DNA from: an uncultured Candidatus Actinomarina sp.
Lineage (GTDB): Bacteria > Actinomycetota > Acidimicrobiia > Actinomarinales > Actinomarinaceae
Reading direction: 5' to 3'
Length of the DNA stretch: 47,083 nucleotides
Assembly: GCA_902510995.1 (NCBI GenBank)
Contig: CABXDL010000007.1
Coordinates: 1-47,083 of the forward strand
In this document: piece by piece, positions 17,510 through 25,475 of the stretch
How positions within the stretch are numbered: the first letter of the stretch is position 1
Layout: every line of letters starts with the position of its first letter
Made by a program: the position numbers and the translations under genes
Notes under the pieces: model-generated
The model's input: the letters and a program-made list of their open reading frames with translations, nothing else
What the model was told of the DNA's origin: nothing
Databases searched by the model: none

Positions 17510-18446
17510 AAAAATACTTCTTGTAAAATTTATGATCTGAATCTTTTGGTTGGTTATCAGTTGTTCTTAATTTTTTACTATTTTCTTTTTTTAAAGCAAT
17601 ATATTGAGCAATATTTTTTAAAATAAAATAATTTAATATATGAAAAATAGAATTTTGATTAAAGCCTTCATTTTGTTTTTTAAAATTGAGTGCATCTTTT
17701 ATATCTAAAATAATTTTTTTAAAACATTGAAAAATGCTCAATTTAAAGATATTTGAAAAAATAAAACTGATAGCAATAGCTTCTCTATTAAACCTATTGT
17801 AAATCTGTTTATTTGATTCTTCGTGAAAATGCTCAACAGATATGTCTTCACCGTAAACAATTATTTTATTGTCTGCCAGTCCCCTTCTAGCTATTTCTAT
17901 ATCTTCACATCCTGATAATGATGGATCGAATTTATAATTTTTCCAAAAGTCATAAGGGTAACCCGCATTACCATTATTGCTAAAAGAGTAAAATTTTTGT
18001 GAGTAATCCTCTTTGAACCAATTATCTAAATGTGCAGCTTCAGATACTGAAGAATGTTTATATCCAACTTGTTTTCCAAATACAATACTTGCTTTTGTGT
18101 TCTGAAATATGATTATATAGTTCTTAATAAAGTCATTGTTTTTAGGGAAACAATGAGCTGATAAAGAGACTAAATAGTCACTTCCTTTAGCTAATTCTGC
18201 ACATTGATTTAAAGCACCTCCGTATGTAAAATTTTCTTGTTTTATTGTGTCGATAATAATTTGATACTTTGAATTATAATTTTTTACATAATCAAGAGAA
18301 CCGTCTGTGCTTCCCGAATCTAAATAAACAACTTGAAAATTTATATAATTTTGTTCGTCTAATAAGGGAAATAAAATTTTTAGGTTGCTTAACTCATTGT
18401 AGCTTCTAATTAATAAAGAAACCTTGGGGTCAAGGGTACTATTCAT
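17499..18446 (-). CDS. Glycosyltransferase family 2
   Basis: This is a 315-residue GT-A protein. Diagnostic segments are VSLLIRSYNE, VVYLDSGSTDGSLDYV (nucleotide-binding Asp), TYGGALNQCAELAKGSDYLVSLSAHCFP, where the DxD position is altered to SAH as in some rhamnosyltransferases, and GCEDIEIARRG (the ED catalytic-base region). By family it transfers a sugar from an activated donor to a lipid-linked glycan. It is the last gene of a long minus-strand run and overlaps the mutarotase-like gene by 8 bases, and the SDR gene tail to tail by 11. Confidence 0.82.
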   Translation of the reverse strand: MNSTLDPKVSLLIRSYNELSNLKILFPLLDEQNYINFQVVYLDSGSTDGSLDYVKNYNSKYQIIIDTIKQENFTYGGALNQCAELAKGSDYLVSLSAHCFPKNNDFIKNYIIIFQNTKASIVFGKQVGYKHSSVSEAAHLDNWFKEDYSQKFYSFSNNGNAGYPYDFWKNYKFDPSLSGCEDIEIARRGLADNKIIVYGEDISVEHFHEESNKQIYNRFNREAIAISFIFSNIFKLSIFQCFKKIILDIKDALNFKKQNEGFNQNSIFHILNYFILKNIAQYIALKKENSKKLRTTDNQPKDSDHKFYKKYFFNQ

Positions 18447-19266
18447 TTATAAACTCGACTTCATAATGACAATTAAAGTCTAAAGGTCCTTTTAGGGCTT
18501 TGTTGTCTTTAATTGAATCTACTAAATGCTTTTTACTATTCGAGGCAGGCTCTAAAACCATTACATTATGATTTCTCCAACCTCCTTGGGATTGAAATAT
18601 CCAAAAATATCTTAAATTTTCATCTCCAAAATTTAGCTTCATGGAATTGTTTAATGAATCTTGCACTAATATTTCATTTCTTTTTAAATCAATATATGCA
18701 AAGTCAAAGTTGCCTGAATCTTTTTTTAATTTAAAAAAATCTTTGCCTTTATTAATAATATTTCCAAAATCATCGTAGACTTTTTCAATGTTGCGAGAAT
18801 CACAAATTACTTCGGTACTACTATCTAGTGGAACTGCTAGGTGCAACTTAAACAGAAAATTATCATTAAACTTTATATCCGCTTTGTAGTCTACCTTGAT
18901 CGTATTGTCGCTAATCTTTATAATTTTTTTAAATACAGTTCCAGAATCAAGTATTTTTGTTGATAGATTTACTTCATTATCTGTTATGAAATCAATATTC
19001 CAAGCTGTTGACCATAACTCTCCATGATCTAAACCTTTACCCCATTCAAATTCTTCAATTGCATCATTAGGAAAAAGTTCTTCCCAACCACCTTGCCAAT
19101 TATCATCATAATTTGAATATTTTGATACAGGTTTGTTTTCTATTTGACTATTTTTCCAGACCCAATTTTTATTTGTAGGTATATAAATAATCGAGTCAAT
19201 CCTTCCCCCTAAATCAGGGGTTATTTCAACTCTTAACAATTCATTTTCAAGATTTAGATTATTCAT
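18439..19266 (-). CDS. Galactose mutarotase-like (aldose 1-epimerase fold) protein
   Basis: This 275-residue protein is mainly beta. LLRVEITPDLGGRIDSII at the N-terminus is the typical opening of the mutarotase superfamily. NWQGGWEELFPNDA and GLDHGELWSTAW (with His and Glu in the pocket) and VMVLEPASNS near the end are the conserved ligand-side loops. It is overlapped by 8 bases at each end with its neighbours, so it belongs to the glycan operon. Possible roles are anomer or epimer conversion of a nucleotide-linked or free sugar, or carbohydrate binding. The canonical catalytic Glu cannot be placed with certainty. Confidence 0.6.
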   Translation of the reverse strand: MNNLNLENELLRVEITPDLGGRIDSIIYIPTNKNWVWKNSQIENKPVSKYSNYDDNWQGGWEELFPNDAIEEFEWGKGLDHGELWSTAWNIDFITDNEVNLSTKILDSGTVFKKIIKISDNTIKVDYKADIKFNDNFLFKLHLAVPLDSSTEVICDSRNIEKVYDDFGNIINKGKDFFKLKKDSGNFDFAYIDLKRNEILVQDSLNNSMKLNFGDENLRYFWIFQSQGGWRNHNVMVLEPASNSKKHLVDSIKDNKALKGPLDFNCHYEVEFINE

Positions 19267-20302
19267 ATATTTTTATATTTGGATTGGATTTAATTATATT
19301 ATTGAGCATTTTGTTGTGATATTTATAATATTTTTTAAAATTCCTGTCTTTAAAGAAAGAATAATCGAATGCATAATTTTTATTCCCCTCGTCAATAATT
19401 TTTTGATCATAATCCCAAACTGAATCTAATTCTTTTTCTAATTCGAAACTAACAGCTCCTAGGTGAACAGTACTCGAAAGACTAGTAGCAAGAGGTAGCA
19501 TATATTGTGTCATTACATTGTGCGTATTTTTTGTGTAAATTTTATTTTCTTTGATCAGAAAATTTACTTTTAATTTTTTTGAAGATGTCACTCCTATTAA
19601 CTTAGTTTCAATACCAGCATTTTTAAGAATAGGTATTACATTTGATGGAACAATTAAGAAATCTATCAAACTTTCGATTTTTTTAACTTTTTGAATAAAA
19701 TTTAGCGCATTTTCATCGTAAGAAAAATGAAAAAGAGGATCTCCAAATGAAAGTATTACTGTAGGTGAATCTATTTTTTCTATTATATTTATTGAATCAT
19801 TACATATAATTACAGGTTTTGATTTAATATTTTGAATTATTGAAGAAAACTCTGGAGAATTTCCCAAAACATAAAGTTCTTTATCGTTTAGAACTTCTTT
19901 AAGCTCATGGTAATAATTTAATGAAACATCTGTGTAATGGTCTCTGTCAGGAATACTAGAAAAATCAAAATAGCCGGTATTTATTAACATATTCATTCCA
20001 TAATGACCAAAATAATTTATTCCCACAACTCTCATTCTTTTAATGAAAAATATATTTCGAAGTAATTTTCCATAATTTAACTCTCCTATCAAAATTAAAC
20101 AATCGCAATTTTTTTTTGTTGTAGAGGTGCAAATTTTTATATTTTTGAAGAAATAAAAATTAGAAATTTTAGAATCATGATAGCCCAGAAATGAGTAACT
20201 TGTATAAATGTTAGTATTGTTTTTTTGAACAAAACTTAAAACAACAAAAAGAATTAATTTTGGTAATTTTTTTAAAGATTCTTTAACAGAATAATACCAC
20301 AT
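19259..20302 (-). CDS. Putative glycosyltransferase of unknown class (DUF115/GT42-like segment)
   Basis: This 347-residue protein is not firmly assigned. The N-terminus is a hydrophobic/basic stretch (about 1-30). The middle region KELYVLGNSPEFSSII followed by KPVIICNDSI resembles the GNGPSL...FRCN opening of GT42 sialyltransferases and of DUF115 proteins. The later GAVSFELEKELDSVWDYD and KNYAFDYSFF also echo the C-terminal helix-loop pattern of those families. The gene lies in the run with the GT2, the mutarotase-like protein and an ABC exporter, and a CMP-sugar synthetase-like gene is nearby on the other strand. A CMP-sugar transferase role is therefore attractive, but the similarity is only motif-level. 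Confidence 0.4.
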   Translation of the reverse strand: MWYYSVKESLKKLPKLILFVVLSFVQKNNTNIYTSYSFLGYHDSKISNFYFFKNIKICTSTTKKNCDCLILIGELNYGKLLRNIFFIKRMRVVGINYFGHYGMNMLINTGYFDFSSIPDRDHYTDVSLNYYHELKEVLNDKELYVLGNSPEFSSIIQNIKSKPVIICNDSINIIEKIDSPTVILSFGDPLFHFSYDENALNFIQKVKKIESLIDFLIVPSNVIPILKNAGIETKLIGVTSSKKLKVNFLIKENKIYTKNTHNVMTQYMLPLATSLSSTVHLGAVSFELEKELDSVWDYDQKIIDEGNKNYAFDYSFFKDRNFKKYYKYHNKMLNNIIKSNPNIKIYE

Positions 20303-20340
20303 TAAAAACTACTCTAAATATCATTGGTTAATACTAGCTT

Positions 20341-21063
20341 CTATAATATCAATTTTTTATATTTTCTTAATACTTCAGATGATTCGTCTATCTCTACCAC
20401 TTCTCCTTCATGAATTAGTATTACTAAATCACAAAGACGCTCAATTAATGAATTTGAATGAGAAGTTATAATTGCGGATCCAAGGTTATCTATTTCATTT
20501 TTTAAAAACTCGACAGCATTTTCCTGAAATTCTAAATCTCCAAAATTAAAAAACTCATCCAAGCCTAGGAAATCAATATTTTCTATAAAAGCTAGGGTAA
20601 GTCCAAATCGAACTTTTGACTGAGTTCCTTTTGACAGGTGACTAATTGGTACTTGCAATTCTTCAGTAGTTAGTCTTGATATTTCTTTTACCCTTTCTAG
20701 CTTATTTGGACTATTTCTATCATTTTCCAGTATTTTCAATGCTTCTAAGTTATCAATTGAGTTTAAGTCATCTTGATATGTATTAGGAATATCAAGCAAC
20801 TTACCGCTATTAAAATTCCTTCTTATAAAACCTGAGGATGGTTGATAGTAATCAAATATTAGTCTCAACAGGGTTGACTTTCCTGACCCATTCTTACCAA
20901 TTACTCCATATATTTTATTATTTTCAAGTTTTAAATCAATATTTTTCAATACTGATTGCTCCACATTATCGTTGATAGAAGTTGTTCTTTTTAAAGAAAA
21001 CTTAGGCCTAGTTTTATAACTAAAGCTACAATTTTCAAGTTCTACACTATATTCGCTATTCAT
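20341..21063 (-). CDS. wzt: ABC transporter ATPase for polysaccharide export (Wzt/TagH-like)
   Basis: This is a 240-residue nucleotide-binding domain. Walker A is YGVIGKNGSGKSTLL (about 53-67), the signature is HLSKGTQSKVRFGL (a degenerate LSGGQ form typical of Wzt/TagH exporters), Walker B is DFLGLDEFFNFGD and the H-loop is IITSHSN. There is no C-terminal carbohydrate-binding domain as in long Wzt proteins, so export is probably not coupled to recognition of a terminal modification by this subunit. It overlaps its permease by 8 bases. The pair would flip a completed polyprenyl-linked glycan across the membrane. Confidence 0.88.
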   Translation of the reverse strand: MNSEYSVELENCSFSYKTRPKFSLKRTTSINDNVEQSVLKNIDLKLENNKIYGVIGKNGSGKSTLLRLIFDYYQPSSGFIRRNFNSGKLLDIPNTYQDDLNSIDNLEALKILENDRNSPNKLERVKEISRLTTEELQVPISHLSKGTQSKVRFGLTLAFIENIDFLGLDEFFNFGDLEFQENAVEFLKNEIDNLGSAIITSHSNSLIERLCDLVILIHEGEVVEIDESSEVLRKYKKLIL

Positions 21064-21850
21064 ACAAAATTAGATCTCTGATTTTTGATATATATTTTGA
21101 ATTATGTAAAAAGAAATAATAAGAAATAAACATAATTAATGACGGAATTATAAAACTAATTAAGTTTAGGCTATAGTCTTTATCAATCACAAAATTTAAT
21201 AAGTCGAAAATAAAATAAAAAGGGTTTGCTGTTTTAATAAAAGTATCAATATAAATATTGCTGCTTTCAGCAACCCACAATATTGGACTAAGATAGAGCG
21301 TTACCCTAAGTACGTGAGGTATCAAGTCCTGAAGGTCAATAAATTGTTTTGATAAAATAGTTGTAGGAATACAGATAATGAATGTATAAATCATACATAA
21401 TGTATTAACTAAATATGCAAAAATTAATATTTTTATACTTTCAGAAATTGTAAATTTAAAATCATAATTAAAGAAAAATAATTGAACTATCACTATTACA
21501 GGCAATAGATAGAAAACTGGCAAAAAATTAAACAAGACTTTAGATAAAAATAATTTCAATAATGCATGTCTAACAGTAATAAAATTTATTAAAGCGTGGT
21601 TATAAATCCATTCAGTAGCTCCATTCATTGAGTTTGTTATACCAGAAAATATTAATATTCCCATTGTGATTACAAAACCTCTATTACCATCTTGTTGGAT
21701 CGCAGAAAATACAAGGGTATAAATACCCATGAATATAACCGGATTTAGATACTTCCACAAAATTCCAAAGAATTTTTTTCTGTGTTCAGCTTTGTATTGA
21801 AAGTTTGCAAGTTTAAATACGTCAGATGTATAATTTAAAATTTTCATCAT
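21056..21850 (-). CDS. wzm: ABC-2 type polysaccharide export permease (Wzm/TagG-like)
   Basis: This is a 264-residue membrane protein with six predicted helices. The N-terminal amphipathic region KLANFQYKAEHRKKFFGILWKYLNPVIFMGIYTLVFS is the classic start of the ABC2_membrane/KpsM/Wzm family (R..K..LG..W....P). The C-terminal region with PILWVAES and ANPFYFIFDLL matches the conserved periplasmic helix turn of these permeases. Two consecutive ATGs (21850 and 21847) could start it. The ATPase gene overlaps its 3' end. Function is transmembrane export of lipid-linked glycan, as for O-antigen or teichoic acid. Confidence 0.88.
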   Translation of the reverse strand: MMKILNYTSDVFKLANFQYKAEHRKKFFGILWKYLNPVIFMGIYTLVFSAIQQDGNRGFVITMGILIFSGITNSMNGATEWIYNHALINFITVRHALLKLFLSKVLFNFLPVFYLLPVIVIVQLFFFNYDFKFTISESIKILIFAYLVNTLCMIYTFIICIPTTILSKQFIDLQDLIPHVLRVTLYLSPILWVAESSNIYIDTFIKTANPFYFIFDLLNFVIDKDYSLNLISFIIPSLIMFISYYFFLHNSKYISKIRDLILYE

Positions 21851-21957
21851 ATTGATTATTCTAAATTAAGAGTATAAATACTTACCCTCTTATATTTATT
21901 TTGTAACTTCATTACCATATTTTATTACTGAAATTGCTACAAAATTTATGAAATGTT

Positions 21958-23844
21958 TTAATCGTTCAATAAAATATTTTTTATGCTCGATCTTTCTATA
22001 GCTGCTTTTGCGCCATAATATGATAAATGTGAGCCATCGGTAAAGAAATAGTTTCCATTTTCTAAATAATTACATTTTTTTGATTTGCATAATGAATCAA
22101 AAATATTCAAATATTGAAACTTAGGATTTTTTGAAAATCCTAAGTTTTTGACAACTTTTTCAAATTCTAAATTATTTTTATATTCTTCTTCAAAGTGAAT
22201 TAAATTTTCTGAAACTATTAAAGCTGAATTTTTTCTATAATACATGAGTTCATCAATTTTTGGAGAAGGGGTGTATCCTATTAGGATTATTTGATTGTTA
22301 TTTGAAATTAGTAGATTAATTGTTTCTATTAGGTCTTTTTCAGTTATTTGGACAAACCCATTATCAAAATCTCCTCCTATCAGAATATTTGTGTTCGATA
22401 ACGATGTTATGTCTTCATAATAAGTAGTCCCTGGTATAAATTCACACCTATTTATTGCCGGGTAGCAACCTGATTTAGTATATTCATAAATCGTATAAAC
22501 ATTTAAAATTTCATCATCAAAAAAACCATTTACCATTGATGAAGTCATTGAGTCGCCCAATATGTAAAGATCTTTCTTGCCTGAACCAAATTTACAAATA
22601 GTATCAATTGAATCTTGATCTATGCAAGTTTGCTTCTTTTGATTGACTAAATAATTTGTACCAGGTTTAGTTTCATAGCTTTGATCTAAGGCTTCAATAT
22701 TAAAACCGGTTTTATTAAATAAAGTACTTGCATTTTTTGGAAATATTGTAAATCCTAAAATAAAAATAAAAGCTACTAATACGATCTTGAAATTAAAAAA
22801 AGAAAAAAACCTGGCCTTTCTATAAGTCTGCTCTACTAGTAAATAATTAAATAAAGATATTAGATAAATAGAAATTAGAATCGCTGTTAAAAAGGCAGCC
22901 TTGTTTAAATTAAATATACTTTCTTGATCAAGATTAGCGTAAAATATATGATTTCTTATTGCTGCAAGTATTGGCTGGTGAAATAAATATAAAGAAAAAG
23001 AAATATTCCCAAGATGAACCAACAAATTATTTAACTTTCCATTACTTAATTTAAATTCATTAATCATTAGAAAAAAAGCAACAAATGTCACAACAAATTT
23101 GTTATAGGGCCCTAAGTCAAAGTAAAAATTAAAAACTAAGATAATAATAAAAAATAAATTAAACTTTGAAAATTTTGATAATAAATGTTTTGATGAGATA
23201 GAGGCGCCTATGGAACCAGCTAAAAACTGAAAAGCTCTTGAAAATGGGCTGTAGAATAAATAATTTTCATAAGTAAAAAATATATTCGATAATGATAATC
23301 GCATATAGAATACTTCACTCAAACCCCACAAACTTAATAAAAAACAAACTAAGAATAATTGATATCTATATTTAAATAATTTAGATGTGACTATTAAGAA
23401 AATGGGGAAAACTAAATAGAACTGCTCTTCTACACTCAGGCTCCAAAGGTTGATAATTAGGTTTCTTTTAGAATCTATCGTGAAGTAATCAATGGTTTGT
23501 GAAAAGAATATATTTCCAATGAAGAGAAGAGAATATTTTATTCCTCTTATTAATTCGTAATAGTGCTCTAAAGATAAGTTATAAAAACCAAGAATTAATG
23601 TAAAGATTGAACTTGTTACTAATGATGGAAAGATTCTTTTAAATCTTCTAAAGTAAAAATTTGATAATTTAAAATTATTTTTATCAATAAGTTCTAAAAT
23701 TTGCTTGCTTATTAAATATCCACTTATTACAAAGAATAAATCAACACCTAGATATCCGAAAGGAAGCAACTCTTCCTTAAAATGATAAATAATTACGGAT
23801 AATACTGCTATTGCTCTATAAAGTTGGATATCTTTTCTTACCAT
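21958..23844 (-). CDS. Membrane O-acyltransferase: acyltransferase-3 with C-terminal SGNH domain
   Basis: This 628-residue protein has the same layout as the protein at 6930-8861 but with clearly different sequence. The acyltransferase-3 domain shows LYRAIAVLSVIIYHF (Arg and His), FGYLGVDLFFVISGYLI and LWSLSVEEQFYLVFPIF. The periplasmic C-terminal domain has YILGDSMTSSMV and TDGSHLSYYGAKA, the SGNH serine and Asp-His blocks, though the usual His after GDS is Met here. It O-acylates a sugar outside the membrane. It lies between FkbM (21 bases upstream) and the ABC exporter (107 bases downstream), fitting modification of the exported glycan. Confidence 0.9.
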   Translation of the reverse strand: MVRKDIQLYRAIAVLSVIIYHFKEELLPFGYLGVDLFFVISGYLISKQILELIDKNNFKLSNFYFRRFKRIFPSLVTSSIFTLILGFYNLSLEHYYELIRGIKYSLLFIGNIFFSQTIDYFTIDSKRNLIINLWSLSVEEQFYLVFPIFLIVTSKLFKYRYQLFLVCFLLSLWGLSEVFYMRLSLSNIFFTYENYLFYSPFSRAFQFLAGSIGASISSKHLLSKFSKFNLFFIIILVFNFYFDLGPYNKFVVTFVAFFLMINEFKLSNGKLNNLLVHLGNISFSLYLFHQPILAAIRNHIFYANLDQESIFNLNKAAFLTAILISIYLISLFNYLLVEQTYRKARFFSFFNFKIVLVAFIFILGFTIFPKNASTLFNKTGFNIEALDQSYETKPGTNYLVNQKKQTCIDQDSIDTICKFGSGKKDLYILGDSMTSSMVNGFFDDEILNVYTIYEYTKSGCYPAINRCEFIPGTTYYEDITSLSNTNILIGGDFDNGFVQITEKDLIETINLLISNNNQIILIGYTPSPKIDELMYYRKNSALIVSENLIHFEEEYKNNLEFEKVVKNLGFSKNPKFQYLNIFDSLCKSKKCNYLENGNYFFTDGSHLSYYGAKAAIERSSIKNILLND

Positions 23845-23864
23845 TTTTATTTAAGTTTTATGAT

Positions 23865-24560
23865 TTAATTTAACCTATCCCATCTTTCCCAAACCATATA
23901 ATAAGTCCAGATTTCTTTATGTGTGTTTTTTAACTCATTCCTTATTTTTTCTCGCCACAGTTCCGCATTTGGAATACTTTCATGAAATTGGATTTTTAAT
24001 TTATCAATTTTTCTAATTTCTCCAGTTCTTATTAATTTTTCAAGTAGTTCATATTCCATACCTTCAATATTTAATTTCAGTAAATCTATGTTTTCAATAC
24101 TCAGTTCTTTTGTTACCTCTGTGATGTCTCTTACTGCTATCTTTAATTCTGTCTTTTTATCTGTAACTTTTGAACTTTCAGAATCATCTGTTAAAAATAA
24201 ATTTTTAGTTTCACCACCTAAGCCATAATTGAATAGCTTTACATTATTTTTATTCATAAACTTTTTCTGCAGTTTCGCAAAATACTCCGGATGTGGTTCG
24301 AATATATAAGATTTACAATCATATTGATTTAAAATTTTATCAGTATAGTCTCCTTCAAATCCCCCAACATCAAAAAATATTGAATTTGAATCTAAATCAA
24401 ATTTTTTATGAGAAATGCTGTCTCCCCTCTTTACAATCCACAAAAGATGCGCTCGTGGCTCCTTAAGGTAGATCGCTCTAAAAACAAATCTGAACTTATA
24501 GTAAACAGCCAAGACTGCTGGAAATCTATTTTTTAAATAATTAATATTTTTTTTATACAT
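23865..24560 (-). CDS. FkbM-family methyltransferase
   Basis: This is a 231-residue class I methyltransferase. FFDVGGFEGDYTDKIL is motif I, YIFEPHPEYFAKLQKKF is the FkbM-specific EPxP/xNxxL block, GLGGETKNLFL follows, and NIDLLKLNIEGMEYELLEKL is the hallmark DLLKID(V/I)EGxExxxL segment. FkbM enzymes O-methylate sugars or polyketides, and they are frequent in surface glycan loci. It sits directly upstream of an O-acyltransferase and downstream of the EamA transporter gene in one minus-strand run, so glycan O-methylation is the likely role. Confidence 0.85.
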   Translation of the reverse strand: MYKKNINYLKNRFPAVLAVYYKFRFVFRAIYLKEPRAHLLWIVKRGDSISHKKFDLDSNSIFFDVGGFEGDYTDKILNQYDCKSYIFEPHPEYFAKLQKKFMNKNNVKLFNYGLGGETKNLFLTDDSESSKVTDKKTELKIAVRDITEVTKELSIENIDLLKLNIEGMEYELLEKLIRTGEIRKIDKLKIQFHESIPNAELWREKIRNELKNTHKEIWTYYMVWERWDRLN

Positions 24561-24581
24561 TTATGCTTTCTCTATTTTAAC

Positions 24582-25463
24582 TTATTCATCTTTACGTGTT
24601 TCATGATTTTCTGGATGTGTTTTTTTTAAGTTTAACCAATTTGCAATAACTATTAATAGTGAACCAACGTATATATAGATATCTCCAGATTCAGAATAAA
24701 ATATTATTCCAATCAATACAGCTAAAGGTAGTCTAAATAAATCAATTGGCGCAAGTAAACTTGGTGGAGCATAAGTTAGAGCCGTAGTTATACAGTAGTG
24801 CGCAGCAAGGCCTCCTAATCCAAGAACAACTATCCAAGGAATACTTTCAGCCGACGGTAAATCTAATTTTCCATCAATAAAAGAAGTAAGAAATCCAAAT
24901 ATTAATTGCATAGAGGTGAGAAAAAATATAATTGTTAATGTTGACTCTGTCTGCGTAAGCCTTCTTGTGTATATATTTGTAAGTGCAAAAGCAATAGCAG
25001 AAAAGCCAGCAGCAACTAAGCCAAGCTTAAAACTTCCTATATCAGGCCTTACTATTATTAAGACACCTATAAAGCCAACCCCTATTGAAATAATCCTAAA
25101 TTTATTCAACTTTTCATTAAGCATAAAAAAAGAAAAGAAAATAATCCAAATGGGCATTGTGAATTCTAGCGAGGTTACTTCAGCTAAAGTTATAGTGCCT
25201 AAAGCATATAACCATAAATTCTGACCCGTAAAATGTGCTATATTTCTTTTAAAATGTGTACGTATTTGATTTACGTTTATTTCATGAAATAAGCCTTTTC
25301 CAGCTAATACAAATAAAATAATTACAATTCCTATAACGCTTCTAAAAAATAATATTTCGAATGTATCAATCTGTAATGAGATTTCTTTCCCAGCAATTGC
25401 CATTAATGTAAGTGAAAAAACCCCACCAATCATCCATAAAGGCCCTTTTAAAGTTTCATTCAT
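24582..25463 (-). CDS. EamA/DMT superfamily transporter
   Basis: This is a 293-residue protein with ten predicted helices in two EamA repeats. SLTLMAIAGKEISLQIDTFEILFFRSVIG opens the first repeat and FSAIAFALTNIYTRRLTQTES opens the second. GENs such as LTLAEVTSLEFTMPIW-like segment (ITLAEVTSLEFTMPIW) and LLAPIDLFRLPLAVLIG are the usual end-of-repeat motifs. Members export or import small solutes such as amino acids and nucleosides, or act in nucleotide-sugar handling. The substrate is not predictable. It lies 12 bases after the M3 peptidase gene, at the boundary between the metabolic run and the glycan genes. Confidence 0.88.
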   Translation of the reverse strand: MNETLKGPLWMIGGVFSLTLMAIAGKEISLQIDTFEILFFRSVIGIVIILFVLAGKGLFHEINVNQIRTHFKRNIAHFTGQNLWLYALGTITLAEVTSLEFTMPIWIIFFSFFMLNEKLNKFRIISIGVGFIGVLIIVRPDIGSFKLGLVAAGFSAIAFALTNIYTRRLTQTESTLTIIFFLTSMQLIFGFLTSFIDGKLDLPSAESIPWIVVLGLGGLAAHYCITTALTYAPPSLLAPIDLFRLPLAVLIGIIFYSESGDIYIYVGSLLIVIANWLNLKKTHPENHETRKDE

Positions 25464-25475
25464 GAAATAGTGCAG

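Noticed and set aside
21851-21957. TAAGAG...CTCTTA inverted repeat upstream of the ABC permease gene
   Set aside because: It is a 6-bp stem with a 14-nt loop in very AT-rich sequence; it could easily occur by chance.
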